Assembly (NCBI GenBank): GCA_902559305.1
Contig: CACEHK010000005.1
Span: forward strand, 1-52,017
DNA length: 52,017 bases
From: an uncultured Pelagibacteraceae bacterium
Lineage (GTDB): Bacteria > Pseudomonadota > Alphaproteobacteria > Pelagibacterales > Pelagibacteraceae
Reading direction: 5' to 3'
The position numbers and the translations under genes are program-made. Under the pieces are notes generated by a model. The model was not told the origin of the DNA, made no database searches, and saw nothing but the letters and a program-made list of their open reading frames with translations. Each line of letters starts with the position of its first letter. Positions within the stretch are counted from its first letter, which is position 1. Positions 7,137-16,639 of the stretch are shown here, in pieces.

Positions 7137-8500
7137 CGATTTTTATTTTATTTCTCATGAACCACAAACAAATTAAAGAAGGAATAACCATTAATGTTGT
7201 CAAAACAAAAAAAGTTCCCCAGTCACCATTAAGCCAATCAACAAGAGCTCCAGAAGATGAAGCAAGTGTTGTTCTTCCAAGTGTACCAATAGATGCAAGC
7301 AACGCATATTGAGTTGCTGTATAAGTCCTATCAACTAATAAGGAAATAAACGCAACAAATGCTACAGTTGCGAACGCAGCAGTTATATCATCTGCTATTA
7401 CGGCAATTGCGAATAATAATTCAGATTTTCCTGTCCAAGCTAAAATAGCAAAGAGCAAATTTGTTATTGCCATTAACCCTCCAGCGAAGAACATTGTTTT
7501 AATAGTTCCTGCTCTCATGGCCATTATTCCTCCCAATAATGTAAATACAACTGTTGTAATCCATCCGAGTCCTTTTGAATAAATTGCAATCTGTCCTTTG
7601 GAAAATCCAATTTCTTTATAAAAAATAATAGACATACGCCCTAGAAAAGCTTCACCAATTTTAAATAAGAATACAAAACCTAATATTCCTATCGCAATCG
7701 CAATTCCATTTTTTTTAAAGAAACTAATTATAGGCCCACCAATAGTTCCCCCAATATAAGCCAGAAACTTAGTTATAATATTTCTCGATCCAAACTCTCT
7801 TTCTATTAGCTTATCGGTTTCTCTTTGTTTAGTTTGTCTATTGGTTTGAATGGGTTCATGAACAAACATTAAAGCTATATTCATTAAAATTATTACAATT
7901 CCTAAAATTAAAAAAGTAGCTTGCCAATAATTGGCTACACCAAGATTTTCGAAAAATTCTGCAGTAAATAAAGCAATTACACCTCCTAGTTTATAACCAG
8001 TCCACCACCCAACAACTGCCATTGCCGCACCTGCTGCCATGGATTTTCCCTCATTTTCATTGATTTGCTCAATTCTTAATGCATCTACAGTTATGTCCTG
8101 TGTGGCAGAAGCAATTGCAATAATTAATCCAACACCAATTAATAGAGCTAAATTTTCTGTTGGATTAATAAAACTCCATACTAATAAGCTTATTAAAATT
8201 AGACTCTGCATTAAAACTATCCATGATCTTCTGTGTCCTAACTTGTTTGTTAAAAAAAGGAATTTTAATTCGATCAATCAATGGTGACCAAATCCAATTC
8301 CATCCAAAAACAACAAAAATTAATCCTGCCCACCCAATTGTTGATCTACTAAGCCCTTCTTCTTTAAGCCAAAGACTTAAACTGCTTGCTATTAAAACCC
8401 AAGGAAAACCACTTATTGCCCCAAGAAGCAATATTCTTAACATTCTTATATCATTGTAAACTAAGAGAGACTCTTTCCAGCTTTGATTTTTTTCAATCAT
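7126..8500 (-). pseudogene. ampG: AmpG-like muropeptide MFS permease, interrupted by a frameshift
   Basis: Two overlapping frames together give one AmpG-like major-facilitator protein of about 457 residues. The upstream frame (8500 to about 8256) covers the first membrane segments and ends ...SPLIDRIKIPFF. The downstream frame (from about 8258 to 7126) resumes NKLGHRRSWIVLMQS and carries the remaining segments (ATQDITVDALRIEQ). The switch falls at a run of seven T on the coding strand (8252-8258); one T fewer, or two more, restores a single frame. AmpG imports anhydro-muropeptides for recycling. The ATG at 8500 overlaps the trkH stop (TAATG) and has GGAG upstream. The change may be a real mutation, slippage-tolerated, or a sequencing error. 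Confidence 0.85.
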
Positions 8501-9948
8501 TAGTATTTTCTCCAAAAAGATGGAATAAACAAGACTAGTATAGCAAAAAGCTCAAGTCTACCTAAAATCATACCTAAGCTTAAAGCCCACTTAGAAGGAT
8601 TAGATAATGAAGAAAAATTACCATTTGGTCCAATAGTTTCACCTAGTCCAGGACCAACATTTGAAATAGAAGTTGCTGCACCAGAAATTGAAGTTATAAA
8701 ATCTAAACCAGTTAAAGATAGTATTACAGTTAAGCAGAAGAAAATAATTATATAGAGAAATATAAATGAAATTACCGACGCCATAAATTTATCATCAATA
8801 TTATTTTTATCATATTTAATAATAAAAATACCTCTTGGATAAATTATTTTTTTTAATTGATTTAATAAAAAATGATAAAGTAGTTGAATTCTAAAAATTT
8901 TTATACCACAAGCTGTAGAGCCAGCACAACCACCAATAAACATTAAAATTAAAAAAAATATTAATGGAAAATTTCCCCATTGATCAAAATCTTTTGTGAC
9001 ATAACCGGTTCCAGTTAAAATAGAAATTATATTAAAAGCTATTGATCTTATACTAATTTCAAATAATGTTTCCTTTGTAATTAAAAGATAAATAAACAAT
9101 ATAATTATAGAAAATATTACAACTTTAAAAAATGTTACAATTTGAGCGTCTGAAAAAAAAATTTTTTTATCTCCATTAAGAAATTTTATATATGCAATAA
9201 AAGGAATACTTCCTAATATTATAAATATCATTGCAACTGATTCTATTAACGCACTATCAAAATACCCAATAGATTCATTATAATTTGAAAAACCACCTGT
9301 AGCAATTGTTGTCATTGAGTGAGTTAAACTATCAAAAAAATTCATTCCAAAAATTTTATAAAAAAAAGCACATGAAAATGTTAAGGCAGAATAAATAAAA
9401 ATTAATCTTAAACTTATCTGTTTAGATTTGGGTAAAATTTTTTCTGCGTTATCATTACTTGATATTTTAAATAATTGCATCCCACCAACATTCATTATTG
9501 GCATAAGGGTAATTGCCATTATAATTATTCCAATTCCACCCAACCACTGGAGAATTGCTCTCCAAAGCAGAATACTTTTTGGAGCAACATCAAGATTTAA
9601 TATTACTGTAGAACCTGTTGTTGTGATACCAGACATACTTTCAAAAAAAGCATCTGTTACATTTAGATCCAAAGTAGAAAATATGAATGGTAAAGACCCA
9701 AACACTGCCACACTTAACCAAGAAAGTGCAGTTAATAAAAAAGCCTGAGGTAAACTTAAATTTTTATCATGATCTAAATTTGATAATAAAAATAATATGC
9801 CAAAAATAATTGTAATGATTCCAGAGCTTATAAATGATGAGTCAAATTCATCATATATAAACTGAATAATTACGGGGATAATCATAGCTATTCCCAAAAC
9901 TACTTGTAATACACCAAGTGTGAAAAACACTGTTTTATAATTCGACAT
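8500..9948 (-). CDS. trkH: Trk-type potassium uptake channel subunit
   Basis: 482 residues, integral membrane throughout. Four pore-loop/filter regions of the TrkH/KtrB superfamily are visible in order: SGITTTGST (about 105-113), TIATGGFSNY (about 216-225), LTGTGYVT (about 315) and SNVGPGLG (about 437). It forms the ion-conducting subunit for K+ uptake and normally needs a cytoplasmic TrkA nucleotide-binding partner, which is not in this window. The stop codon overlaps the start of the AmpG-like gene, suggesting a shared transcript. TrkH is chosen over TrkG or KtrB on length and the GGCAGSTACGIK segment. Confidence 0.93.
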   Translation of the reverse strand: MSNYKTVFFTLGVLQVVLGIAMIIPVIIQFIYDEFDSSFISSGIITIIFGILFLLSNLDHDKNLSLPQAFLLTALSWLSVAVFGSLPFIFSTLDLNVTDAFFESMSGITTTGSTVILNLDVAPKSILLWRAILQWLGGIGIIIMAITLMPIMNVGGMQLFKISSNDNAEKILPKSKQISLRLIFIYSALTFSCAFFYKIFGMNFFDSLTHSMTTIATGGFSNYNESIGYFDSALIESVAMIFIILGSIPFIAYIKFLNGDKKIFFSDAQIVTFFKVVIFSIIILFIYLLITKETLFEISIRSIAFNIISILTGTGYVTKDFDQWGNFPLIFFLILMFIGGCAGSTACGIKIFRIQLLYHFLLNQLKKIIYPRGIFIIKYDKNNIDDKFMASVISFIFLYIIIFFCLTVILSLTGLDFITSISGAATSISNVGPGLGETIGPNGNFSSLSNPSKWALSLGMILGRLELFAILVLFIPSFWRKY

Positions 9949-10038
9949 TTTGAATGGACATTATTTTATGGTAAATAAATTTCAACTCTATAAGAATTAT
10001 TAAAAGCATGAATTTATGAGTTATTTTGTAATTAAATA

Positions 10039-11601
10039 GTGATTGATAAAGCAAACATAGAAAAAACTAATGCATGGCCTTTTGTTGAAGCAAAAAAAAT
10101 TCTTCGCGAAAGAAAAAAATATGTAGATCAAAAAGGAAAAATAATTTTACAAACTGGATATGGACCAAGTGGACTTCCACATATAGGAACATTTGGAGAA
10201 GTTGCCAGAACTTCAATGCTTGTAAATGCTTTAAATCAATTAACTGATTTACCAAAAGAAATTATTACATTTTCGGATGACATGGATGGACTTAGAAAAG
10301 TTCCAGAAAATATACCTAATAAAGATCTTTTAGAAAATAATTTACATAAGCCTCTTACAGTTGTTCCAGACCCATTTAAAAAATTTAGTAGTTTTGGTGA
10401 ACACAACAATGAAATGTTAAAAAATTTTTTAAATAATTTCAATTTTAAATACACATTTAAAAGTTCTACCGATCTATATAAATCAGGATTTTTTAATGAG
10501 ACGCTAAAAATTATATTAAAAAAATATAAAGATATTATGAATATAATTATTCCAACATTAGGCAAAGAAAGACAAAAAACCTATTCGCCTTTCTTACCAA
10601 TTTGTCCGGATACTGGTGTAGTTTTAGAAATACCAGTTTTAGAAGTAGATGAAAAAAATTCAAAAATTATCTTCGATAACTTTGGAAAAAAATTGGAAAA
10701 AAGTATTTTAAATGGAAATTGTAAATTACAGTGGAAGGTAGACTGGGCAATGAGATGGTACGCTTTAGATGTAGACTTTGAAATGTATGGTAAAGATTTA
10801 ATTGAAAGTGCTATCTTATCTTCAAAAATTATAAAAATATTAGGAAAAAGTAACCCTTCAGGATTTGCTTATGAGCTATTTCTAGATGAAAAAGGAGAAA
10901 AAATTTCTAAATCAAAAGGTAATGGAATAACAATTGATGAGTGGTTGGAATATGCCTCTCCTGAAAGTTTATCTTTATTTATGTATCAAAATCCAAAAAG
11001 AGCAAAAAAATTATATAAAGAAATTGTTCCTAAAGCTGTAGACGAATATTTAGATTTTATTGAGAAAGGAAAAAATCAAAATGAATTACAAATATTATTA
11101 AATCCTGTTTGGCACGTACATAATGGTTTAATTCCTAAAGAAAATACAATCATGACTTTTTCAATGCTTCTTAACTTAGTTGAAGCTAGCAATGCAAATT
11201 CAAAAGAGCTTTTATGGAAATTTGTTAAAAAATATAAATCTAATATTTTAGAAAAAGACTATCCTATTTTTGATATGTTGATTGGATATGCAATTAAATA
11301 TTTTAATGATGTAATTAAAAAAAATAAAAAATATAAAAAACCTAATTCTGAAGAAAAAAAAGCACTTGAGTCATTGGTTATTGTGTTAAACAAGTGTACT
11401 GAAGAAATGGAACCAGAAGAAATTCAAACTCAAATTTATACAGTTGGAAGAGAAAATGGCTATAAAGAAAATCTAAGAGATTGGTTCAAGTTGATTTACG
11501 AGGTAGTTTTTGGTGATGAAAATGGACCAAGAATGGGTTTTTTTATTAGTTTTTTTGGCGTTAAAGAGACACAACAGTTAATTAAAGATAAAATTAAATG
11601 A
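10039..11601 (+). CDS. lysK: Lysyl-tRNA synthetase, class I
   Basis: 520 residues from a GTG start. The class I signatures are clear: GPSGLPHIGTFGE (HIGH-type, 42-54) and KISKSKG (KMSKS-type, 288-294). This is the archaeal/alphaproteobacterial class I LysRS, unrelated to the class II enzyme of E. coli. It charges tRNA-Lys. The N-terminus (IEKTNAWPFVEAKKIL) matches family starts, which supports the GTG. The preceding 90 bases, divergent from trkH, hold no recognisable promoter or RNA. Its stop overlaps the pyrD start. Confidence 0.94.
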   Translation: MIDKANIEKTNAWPFVEAKKILRERKKYVDQKGKIILQTGYGPSGLPHIGTFGEVARTSMLVNALNQLTDLPKEIITFSDDMDGLRKVPENIPNKDLLENNLHKPLTVVPDPFKKFSSFGEHNNEMLKNFLNNFNFKYTFKSSTDLYKSGFFNETLKIILKKYKDIMNIIIPTLGKERQKTYSPFLPICPDTGVVLEIPVLEVDEKNSKIIFDNFGKKLEKSILNGNCKLQWKVDWAMRWYALDVDFEMYGKDLIESAILSSKIIKILGKSNPSGFAYELFLDEKGEKISKSKGNGITIDEWLEYASPESLSLFMYQNPKRAKKLYKEIVPKAVDEYLDFIEKGKNQNELQILLNPVWHVHNGLIPKENTIMTFSMLLNLVEASNANSKELLWKFVKKYKSNILEKDYPIFDMLIGYAIKYFNDVIKKNKKYKKPNSEEKKALESLVIVLNKCTEEMEPEEIQTQIYTVGRENGYKENLRDWFKLIYEVVFGDENGPRMGFFISFFGVKETQQLIKDKIK

Positions 11602-12641
11602 TGTTTTCAAAGATAAGATCTTTAATATTTAAATTAGATCCAGAAGTAGCTCACGATTTAGCAATCAAAGCTCTTAAATTTAATCTTGTTTCTCAAAATA
11701 AGATTAAAAATAACAAATCAATTCAAACTGAAATTTTTGGCAAAACAATCCCAAACCCAATTGGTATCGCTGCAGGATTTGATAAAGATGCTGAAGTATA
11801 TAACCCATTATTTAAACTAGGATTTGGATTTGTTGAAGTTGGAACAGTAACTCCATTAAATCAATATGGAAACCCGAAACCAAGAATATTTCGTCTAGAA
11901 GAAGACATGGCTTTAATAAATAGACTTGGTTTCAATAATTTGGGCTCTGAAAAAATTAGATCAAGAATTATTTCAAATTCTCCCAAAGGCTTATTTGGAA
12001 TAAATATAGGGCCAAACAAAGATACAAAAAATAGATTGGAAGATTATTTAATTGGTTTACGTAAATTTTACAATCTTGCAGATTATTTGACTGTTAATAT
12101 ATCTTCTCCTAATACAGAAAATCTAAGAAGTTTTCATAATGAAGATGAGCTAAACGAGCTATTAAGTTTAATTGAAAAAGAAAAAAAAATATTAAAAACT
12201 ACGGTTCCAATCTTAGTAAAAATATCACCAGATATAGAAGATAAAAATATTAATAAAATTTCAGATTTACTTTTAAAATATAGTATCGATGCTGTAATAA
12301 TTTCTAACACAACTGATAAAAATAGAGAAAATTTGTCTAACATTAATAAATTAGAAAAAGGTGGATTATCAGGGAAGCCGTTAGAAAAAAAATCAAATGA
12401 ATTAATTAATAAATTTTATAAAATTTTTAACAACAAAGTAAAAATTATTGGAGTAGGAGGAGTTGATTCAGGTCAAAGTGCTTATCAGAAAATAATTAAT
12501 GGAGCTAGTTTAGTTCAACTTTATACTGGTATGATTTATAAAGGTCCTGGTATTGCTTCAAAAATAAGTGAAGAATTGATAAATATTTTAGATAAAGAAG
12601 GAGTAAAAAATATATCTGATATAGTAGGGAGTAAAAATTAA
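11598..12641 (+). CDS. pyrD: Dihydroorotate dehydrogenase, class 2 (quinone)
   Basis: 347 residues. The N-terminal membrane-associating helices of class 2 enzymes are present (MFSKIRSLIFKLDPEVAHD). The FMN-binding barrel follows with GIAAGFDKDAE (56-66), NISSPNT (167-173, with the catalytic serine at 170 as in class 2), ISNTTDKNREN, and the GVGGVDSG phosphate-binding turn. It oxidises dihydroorotate to orotate and passes electrons to ubiquinone. Two consecutive ATGs (11598 and 11601) are possible starts, the first overlapping the lysK stop by 4 bases. Confidence 0.95.
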   Translation: MMFSKIRSLIFKLDPEVAHDLAIKALKFNLVSQNKIKNNKSIQTEIFGKTIPNPIGIAAGFDKDAEVYNPLFKLGFGFVEVGTVTPLNQYGNPKPRIFRLEEDMALINRLGFNNLGSEKIRSRIISNSPKGLFGINIGPNKDTKNRLEDYLIGLRKFYNLADYLTVNISSPNTENLRSFHNEDELNELLSLIEKEKKILKTTVPILVKISPDIEDKNINKISDLLLKYSIDAVIISNTTDKNRENLSNINKLEKGGLSGKPLEKKSNELINKFYKIFNNKVKIIGVGGVDSGQSAYQKIINGASLVQLYTGMIYKGPGIASKISEELINILDKEGVKNISDIVGSKN

Positions 12642-12643
12642 TC

Positions 12644-12672
12644 TTGACTGGTAACTTTAGAACACCTATACA
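12644..12672 (+). promoter_or_regulatory. Sigma-70 promoter for rpmB
   Basis: TTGACT (12644-12649), a 17-base spacer and TATACA (12667-12672), in the 43-base gap before rpmB. Transcription should begin near 12679, only about 6 bases before the rpmB ATG, so the mRNA would be nearly leaderless with no room for a Shine-Dalgarno sequence. Confidence 0.7.
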
Positions 12673-12684
12673 AACATAAATTTT

Positions 12685-12966
12685 ATGTCTAAAAAATGTG
12701 AACTCACTGGAAAAATTCCCCTTAAAGGTCACAAGGTTAGTCATGCCAATAATAAGACTAAACGAAGATTTTTACCTAATCTTAAGAAAGTAAGGTTTAA
12801 GAGTATTCTTTTAAATAAAAGCTTAAAATTAACAGTATCTAATGCAGGAGTTAGAACTGTAGATAAAAAAGGAAGTTTTGATCAATTTATTAAAAGTGCA
12901 AAATCAAGAAATTTATCTCCTAGATTGAAAAAATTAAAGAAATCGTTACTCAGTAAATCTGCTTAA
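12685..12966 (+). CDS. rpmB: 50S ribosomal protein L28
   Basis: 93 residues, starting MSKKCELTGKIPLKGHKVSH, the L28 N-terminus with a single cysteine (C5) rather than a zinc pair. The RRFLPNLKKVRFKS segment is typical of the family. It has its own promoter at 12644-12672 with a very short predicted leader. Its TAA stop shares the A with the ATG of the downstream queuosine-precursor transporter (TAATG), so the two are probably co-expressed. Confidence 0.97.
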   Translation: MSKKCELTGKIPLKGHKVSHANNKTKRRFLPNLKKVRFKSILLNKSLKLTVSNAGVRTVDKKGSFDQFIKSAKSRNLSPRLKKLKKSLLSKSA

Positions 12967-13514
12967 TGAGTAGAGTATTTATAACACTTTCATTTTTAAT
13001 GGGAGTGGTTGTTTTACTATCTAATTATTTAGTTCAGTTTCCAGTTAATCATTTTGGCCTAAAAGAAATACTAACTTATGGAGCATTTAGTTATCCCATA
13101 GCTTTTTTAATAACTGATATTTCAAATAGATTTTATGGAAAAATATACGCAAAAAAAATTGTTTATATAGGTTTTGCTTTAGGTATTTGTTTTACACTTA
13201 TATTTTCTACAAATTTTGAAGATTTAATTTCAATAAGGATTGCAATTGGTTCAGGTACAGCTTTTATAGTTGCTCAATTACTTGATGTCCAAATTTTTGA
13301 TAGACTGAGAAAAAAAAAATGGTTTATTGCACCACTTACATCTTCATTAATTGGTTCTACCGTTGATACTTTTCTATTTTTTTCAATATCTTTTTATGCA
13401 ACGGGAATACCCTGGTTTACTTTATCACTAGGTGATTTAGCAGTTAAAATTTTTGTTGCATTAGCAATGCTAATTCCATTTAGGTTATTGCTAGGAAGGC
13501 TTAAATCTGTTTAA
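12966..13514 (+). CDS. yhhQ: Queuosine precursor transporter (VUT/YhhQ family)
   Basis: 182 residues with about six hydrophobic segments. The YhhQ/COG1738 features are visible: TYGAFSYPIAFLITDISNRFYG (around 38-59), a conserved D-x-x-N pair, and the AQLLDVQIFDRLRKKKWF segment. Members import 7-cyano- or 7-aminomethyl-7-deazaguanine so that cells without de novo synthesis can make queuosine in tRNA. It starts on the rpmB stop. Substrate is inferred from the family. It converges on speB with only 3 bases between stops. Confidence 0.87.
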   Translation: MSRVFITLSFLMGVVVLLSNYLVQFPVNHFGLKEILTYGAFSYPIAFLITDISNRFYGKIYAKKIVYIGFALGICFTLIFSTNFEDLISIRIAIGSGTAFIVAQLLDVQIFDRLRKKKWFIAPLTSSLIGSTVDTFLFFSISFYATGIPWFTLSLGDLAVKIFVALAMLIPFRLLLGRLKSV

Positions 13515-13517
13515 TTT

Positions 13518-14396
13518 TTATTTATATAAAAATTTATAAGATAAAATCTTATAAGCTAATTTAGCCACCAAAAAGTTATATGAATTAAATCCTTTTATTG
13601 GAGCAAGTTCATTTATATCTGCACCAACAATATTTGAATTTTTAATAGCTATCTTTATTATTTCTAAAGCTTCGTCCCAAAAAATTCCACCAGGCTCGGG
13701 AGTACCAGTTGCAGGCATAATACTTGAATCAAATCCATCTACATCAAAAGTTATATAAACAGTTTTATTTTTAATCATTTTTTTAAATTTATATAAATTC
13801 CACTTATTCTTATCTTTTGCCCAAAAAATACTAATTCTTGAAGAATTTTTTTTTAAATAAGGTATTTCACTTTTAGATATGTTTCTTATACCAAAAGAAA
13901 TTACAGAAACATTTTTATAATCCAAGCACCTTTTTATTGCAGATGCATGTGAGAATTTTTCCCCATTATAGCTTTCTCTTAAATCAGCATGCGCATCAAA
14001 GTGTAATAAACATAATTTTTTATATTTTTTTGTGAATGGGGCTATACAACCAGGCGTTATTGAGTGCTCACCTCCAAGAGTTAATGGAAAAATTTTTCTA
14101 TTTAAGATTTCTTGATTTATCTTTGACATTTTATTTAAAGCTTTATTTATATTTTTATGTATTTTGAAAGGTTTTAATGTTTTAATTCCAATTTTTTTAT
14201 AAGGTTCACAGTTTAATTCTTCATCGTACAATTCAACTTGATGAGAAGCTTTAATAATTTCTCTGGGACCCTTCTTTGTTCCACTACCATAACTAACTGT
14301 TTTTTCTAATCCAAATGGGATAATTATTGCTCTTTCTTTAATTTTGAACTTATTGTCAATTCCAAGAAAGCCCTGTTTATTTGATAAGAAATTCAA
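13518..14396 (-). CDS. speB: Agmatinase/arginase-family ureohydrolase
   Basis: 292 residues with all manganese ligands of the ureohydrolase family: H111 (GGEHSITPG), D134/H136/D138 (FDAHADLR) and D218/D220 (FDVDGFD). Agmatinases release urea from agmatine to give putrescine. No arginine decarboxylase is near; instead the gene is third in an operon after an ornithine-type decarboxylase and a deoxyhypusine-synthase-like gene. The residues after the metal loop (FSHASAIKR) differ from the THGT/SHGT of classic agmatinases. The true substrate could therefore be another guanidino compound, such as a guanidino-polyamine made by its neighbour. Ureohydrolase activity is secure; agmatine is a family default. 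Confidence 0.85.
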   Translation of the reverse strand: MNFLSNKQGFLGIDNKFKIKERAIIIPFGLEKTVSYGSGTKKGPREIIKASHQVELYDEELNCEPYKKIGIKTLKPFKIHKNINKALNKMSKINQEILNRKIFPLTLGGEHSITPGCIAPFTKKYKKLCLLHFDAHADLRESYNGEKFSHASAIKRCLDYKNVSVISFGIRNISKSEIPYLKKNSSRISIFWAKDKNKWNLYKFKKMIKNKTVYITFDVDGFDSSIMPATGTPEPGGIFWDEALEIIKIAIKNSNIVGADINELAPIKGFNSYNFLVAKLAYKILSYKFLYK

Positions 14397-14399
14397 TTT

Positions 14400-15443
14400 T
14401 TATCCAAATATTTTTGAAAAATTTTTTTTCGGTCTATTCTTCCACTCGCCATTATGATAAGCGTCACTTGCAATTAAAGGAAGAACACTAGTTGCTTCTG
14501 CAAAAACCATTTGTTCTTTTGTTACATCAACCTTGCCCCATGAACTTGCCTCTTTTAAAGTCGAACTGCTACAAGCCCCATCTCTTGAATCGGCGACAGT
14601 TATTTGAACAGCATATTTATGCATATCTACTTCTTTGCCCAAAAGTTCAGCACAAATCACTGTATCTTGAATAAAATTTTTTGGAACACCTCCACCAATC
14701 ATAAATAAACCTGATCCTTTTGATCTAATTTTGATTTCAGTTAGTTCACGAAATTCTCTAATTGAGTCAATTGTAATGTGTTTATTTGGATTTTTTTCTT
14801 GATGCATTACTAATCCAAATCCTGCACTCGAATCTGTAAAAGCTGGGCAAAAAATCGGAACATTATTTTCATGTGCAGTTTCTATTAATGAACCTTTCTT
14901 TTTTGCATTATTTTTCAAATATTTTCCTATTTCATAAATAAATTCTCTAGAAGTATAACTTCTTGGTTCTAGATTATCTGCTATTTCACATATTTTTTTA
15001 TCACACATTTGTAATTCATCTTCGTCAATGTAAGTATCATATATTCTATCTATATAATTTTTTCTTAGTTCAGTATCATCTTGAAATTGTGAACCTTGAT
15101 AATGTTTAAAGCCTAAAGCCTCAAAAAAATCCATATCAATAATTGATGCTCCAGTAGCAATTACAGCATCAACCATATTATACTTAATCATATCCCTATA
15201 AATATTCATACACCCCGCTGCAGATGTAGACCCGGCCAGTGTTAGAAATATTGTACAATCCTTATCTTTAATCATTTCATTAAATATACTAGCTGCATTT
15301 GCAGTTTCTCGAGAAACAAAAGACATTTTTTTCATTGAAGAAATTATTTTTCTTGAGTCAAATGCTGTTATATCAATGTGTTCAACTGGGTATTTAAGAA
15401 AATCTTTTTTACTATTATGACCTAAATTTTTCTTATCTGACAT
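14400..15443 (-). CDS. Deoxyhypusine-synthase-like protein (probable polyamine aminobutyl transferase)
   Basis: 347 residues homologous to deoxyhypusine synthase: NAD-binding segments LTLAGSTSAAGC and GGGVPKNF, DSSAGFGL, and the SWGK motif whose lysine (K304) corresponds to the catalytic lysine that carries the aminobutyl group from spermidine. Bacteria have no eIF5A, so the substrate cannot be the eukaryotic one; related enzymes in plants, and some in bacteria, make homospermidine. It begins directly after the stop of the decarboxylase gene (no gap) and speB follows after 3 bases. A role in making an unusual polyamine such as homospermidine is the likeliest reading, but it is inferred. Confidence 0.85.
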   Translation of the reverse strand: MSDKKNLGHNSKKDFLKYPVEHIDITAFDSRKIISSMKKMSFVSRETANAASIFNEMIKDKDCTIFLTLAGSTSAAGCMNIYRDMIKYNMVDAVIATGASIIDMDFFEALGFKHYQGSQFQDDTELRKNYIDRIYDTYIDEDELQMCDKKICEIADNLEPRSYTSREFIYEIGKYLKNNAKKKGSLIETAHENNVPIFCPAFTDSSAGFGLVMHQEKNPNKHITIDSIREFRELTEIKIRSKGSGLFMIGGGVPKNFIQDTVICAELLGKEVDMHKYAVQITVADSRDGACSSSTLKEASSWGKVDVTKEQMVFAEATSVLPLIASDAYHNGEWKNRPKKNFSKIFG

Positions 15444-16622
15444 TTAAGCAACAAGAAATTGTTTTTCAATTTCTTTGTTATACATCGTCATTATTGGATT
15501 ATCCTCTACTTCAAATATATTATTTGAGTAAAGACCATTAAAGTTTGTTCTAAATGTTAAACCATATGCACCAAGTTGTCCGAGTTCAATGTAATCATTT
15601 TCTCTTACATTGTTTGGTAAAATAAAAGGCCCCTTCATATAATCCATACTGTCACATGTTGGGCCATAAAAATCAAAAGAAGTTAATTTTTTTGAAATAA
15701 TTCTTTTATCTGTAATTAATTTTGAAGGATAAACAATATTAGGAAACCCAGCATCAAATAAAGTTCCATATGTTCCATCGTTAATATAAAGTTTTTGTTT
15801 TTTTCTTAAATTTACCTTTACAATTGTTGAGCCACTTTCAGCAACAATTGCTCTTCCTGGCTCACAAATAATTTCTGGCATTTTTTCTAATTTTAAGTTT
15901 TTTAAAGATTTTTTAATTTCATTAAAATAACTTTCAATAGATTGAGGAACTAGATCTGGATAGATTGTTGGAAATCCACCTCCTACATTAATAACATTAG
16001 GAATTATTTTTGTACGCTTTATTATGTCACCAATTTCACTAATCCCTTTTGAATAAGATATTGGGTGCATACATTGAGAGCCTACGTGAAAACTTAATCC
16101 AATTTTTTTCGCATACTGTTTTGTTAACCTAAGTAAACCAACAGCCTCAGATGGCAAAGCTCCAAATTTTTTTGATAAATCTATTTCTGCATGTTCATTA
16201 GAAACTGCAACTCTAACAAATAACTCAAGATCTTTTGCTTGGTTTGTGCTTTCAATAATTTTTATTAATTCATCTTTTGAGTCTAACGAAAATGTTTTAA
16301 CATTATATTTAAAGTAAGCTTCTTTAATACTTTCTCTACTTTTTACAGTATGCATGTAGGAACATTTAACTGATTTGTTTATATTTCTTATAGTTTTAAT
16401 TTCATTAGTAGATGCTACATCGAAATTTTCAATACCACTCTCGATTATCGTTTTTAGAACTAAAGGATGAGGATTTGTTTTTACAGCGTATAAAACTTTA
16501 CCTGGGAATTTTTTTACAAAAAACCTGGAAGCTAATTGTATAGATTTTTTTCTTATACAATAAATTGGCTCATTTGGTTTCAGTTGATTAATTAATTTAC
16601 CAACTGTTTTAAATTTTTGCAT
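15444..16622 (-). CDS. Ornithine/lysine decarboxylase, alanine-racemase fold (type III)
   Basis: 392 residues. PLP-dependent decarboxylase with the PLP lysine K48 (LYAVKTNPHP), the glycine-rich VNVGGGFPTIYP phosphate site, EPGRAIVAESG, and the C-terminal catalytic cysteine in GPTCDSMDY. These are features of eukaryotic-type ornithine decarboxylases and not of diaminopimelate decarboxylase, whose substrate loop differs. It makes putrescine from ornithine (possibly cadaverine from lysine). It is first in the polyamine operon. Its ATG has an exceptionally strong Shine-Dalgarno (GAGGAG, spacing 5) for this genome, directly after a hairpin with a U8 run (listed separately). Confidence 0.87.
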   Translation of the reverse strand: MQKFKTVGKLINQLKPNEPIYCIRKKSIQLASRFFVKKFPGKVLYAVKTNPHPLVLKTIIESGIENFDVASTNEIKTIRNINKSVKCSYMHTVKSRESIKEAYFKYNVKTFSLDSKDELIKIIESTNQAKDLELFVRVAVSNEHAEIDLSKKFGALPSEAVGLLRLTKQYAKKIGLSFHVGSQCMHPISYSKGISEIGDIIKRTKIIPNVINVGGGFPTIYPDLVPQSIESYFNEIKKSLKNLKLEKMPEIICEPGRAIVAESGSTIVKVNLRKKQKLYINDGTYGTLFDAGFPNIVYPSKLITDKRIISKKLTSFDFYGPTCDSMDYMKGPFILPNNVRENDYIELGQLGAYGLTFRTNFNGLYSNNIFEVEDNPIMTMYNKEIEKQFLVA

Positions 16623-16639
16623 TAATGCTCCTCAAAAAA

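Noticed and set aside
8250..8260. Programmed -1 ribosomal frameshift at the T7 tract of the AmpG-like gene
   Set aside because: A -1 shift at T TTT TTA-like sequence leads directly to a TAA stop; the downstream frame needs +1, so classical -1 frameshifting cannot join the halves.
9949..10038. Small RNA or tRNA between trkH and lysK
   Set aside because: No cloverleaf, hairpin with U-run or conserved motif is visible in this 90-base divergent gap.
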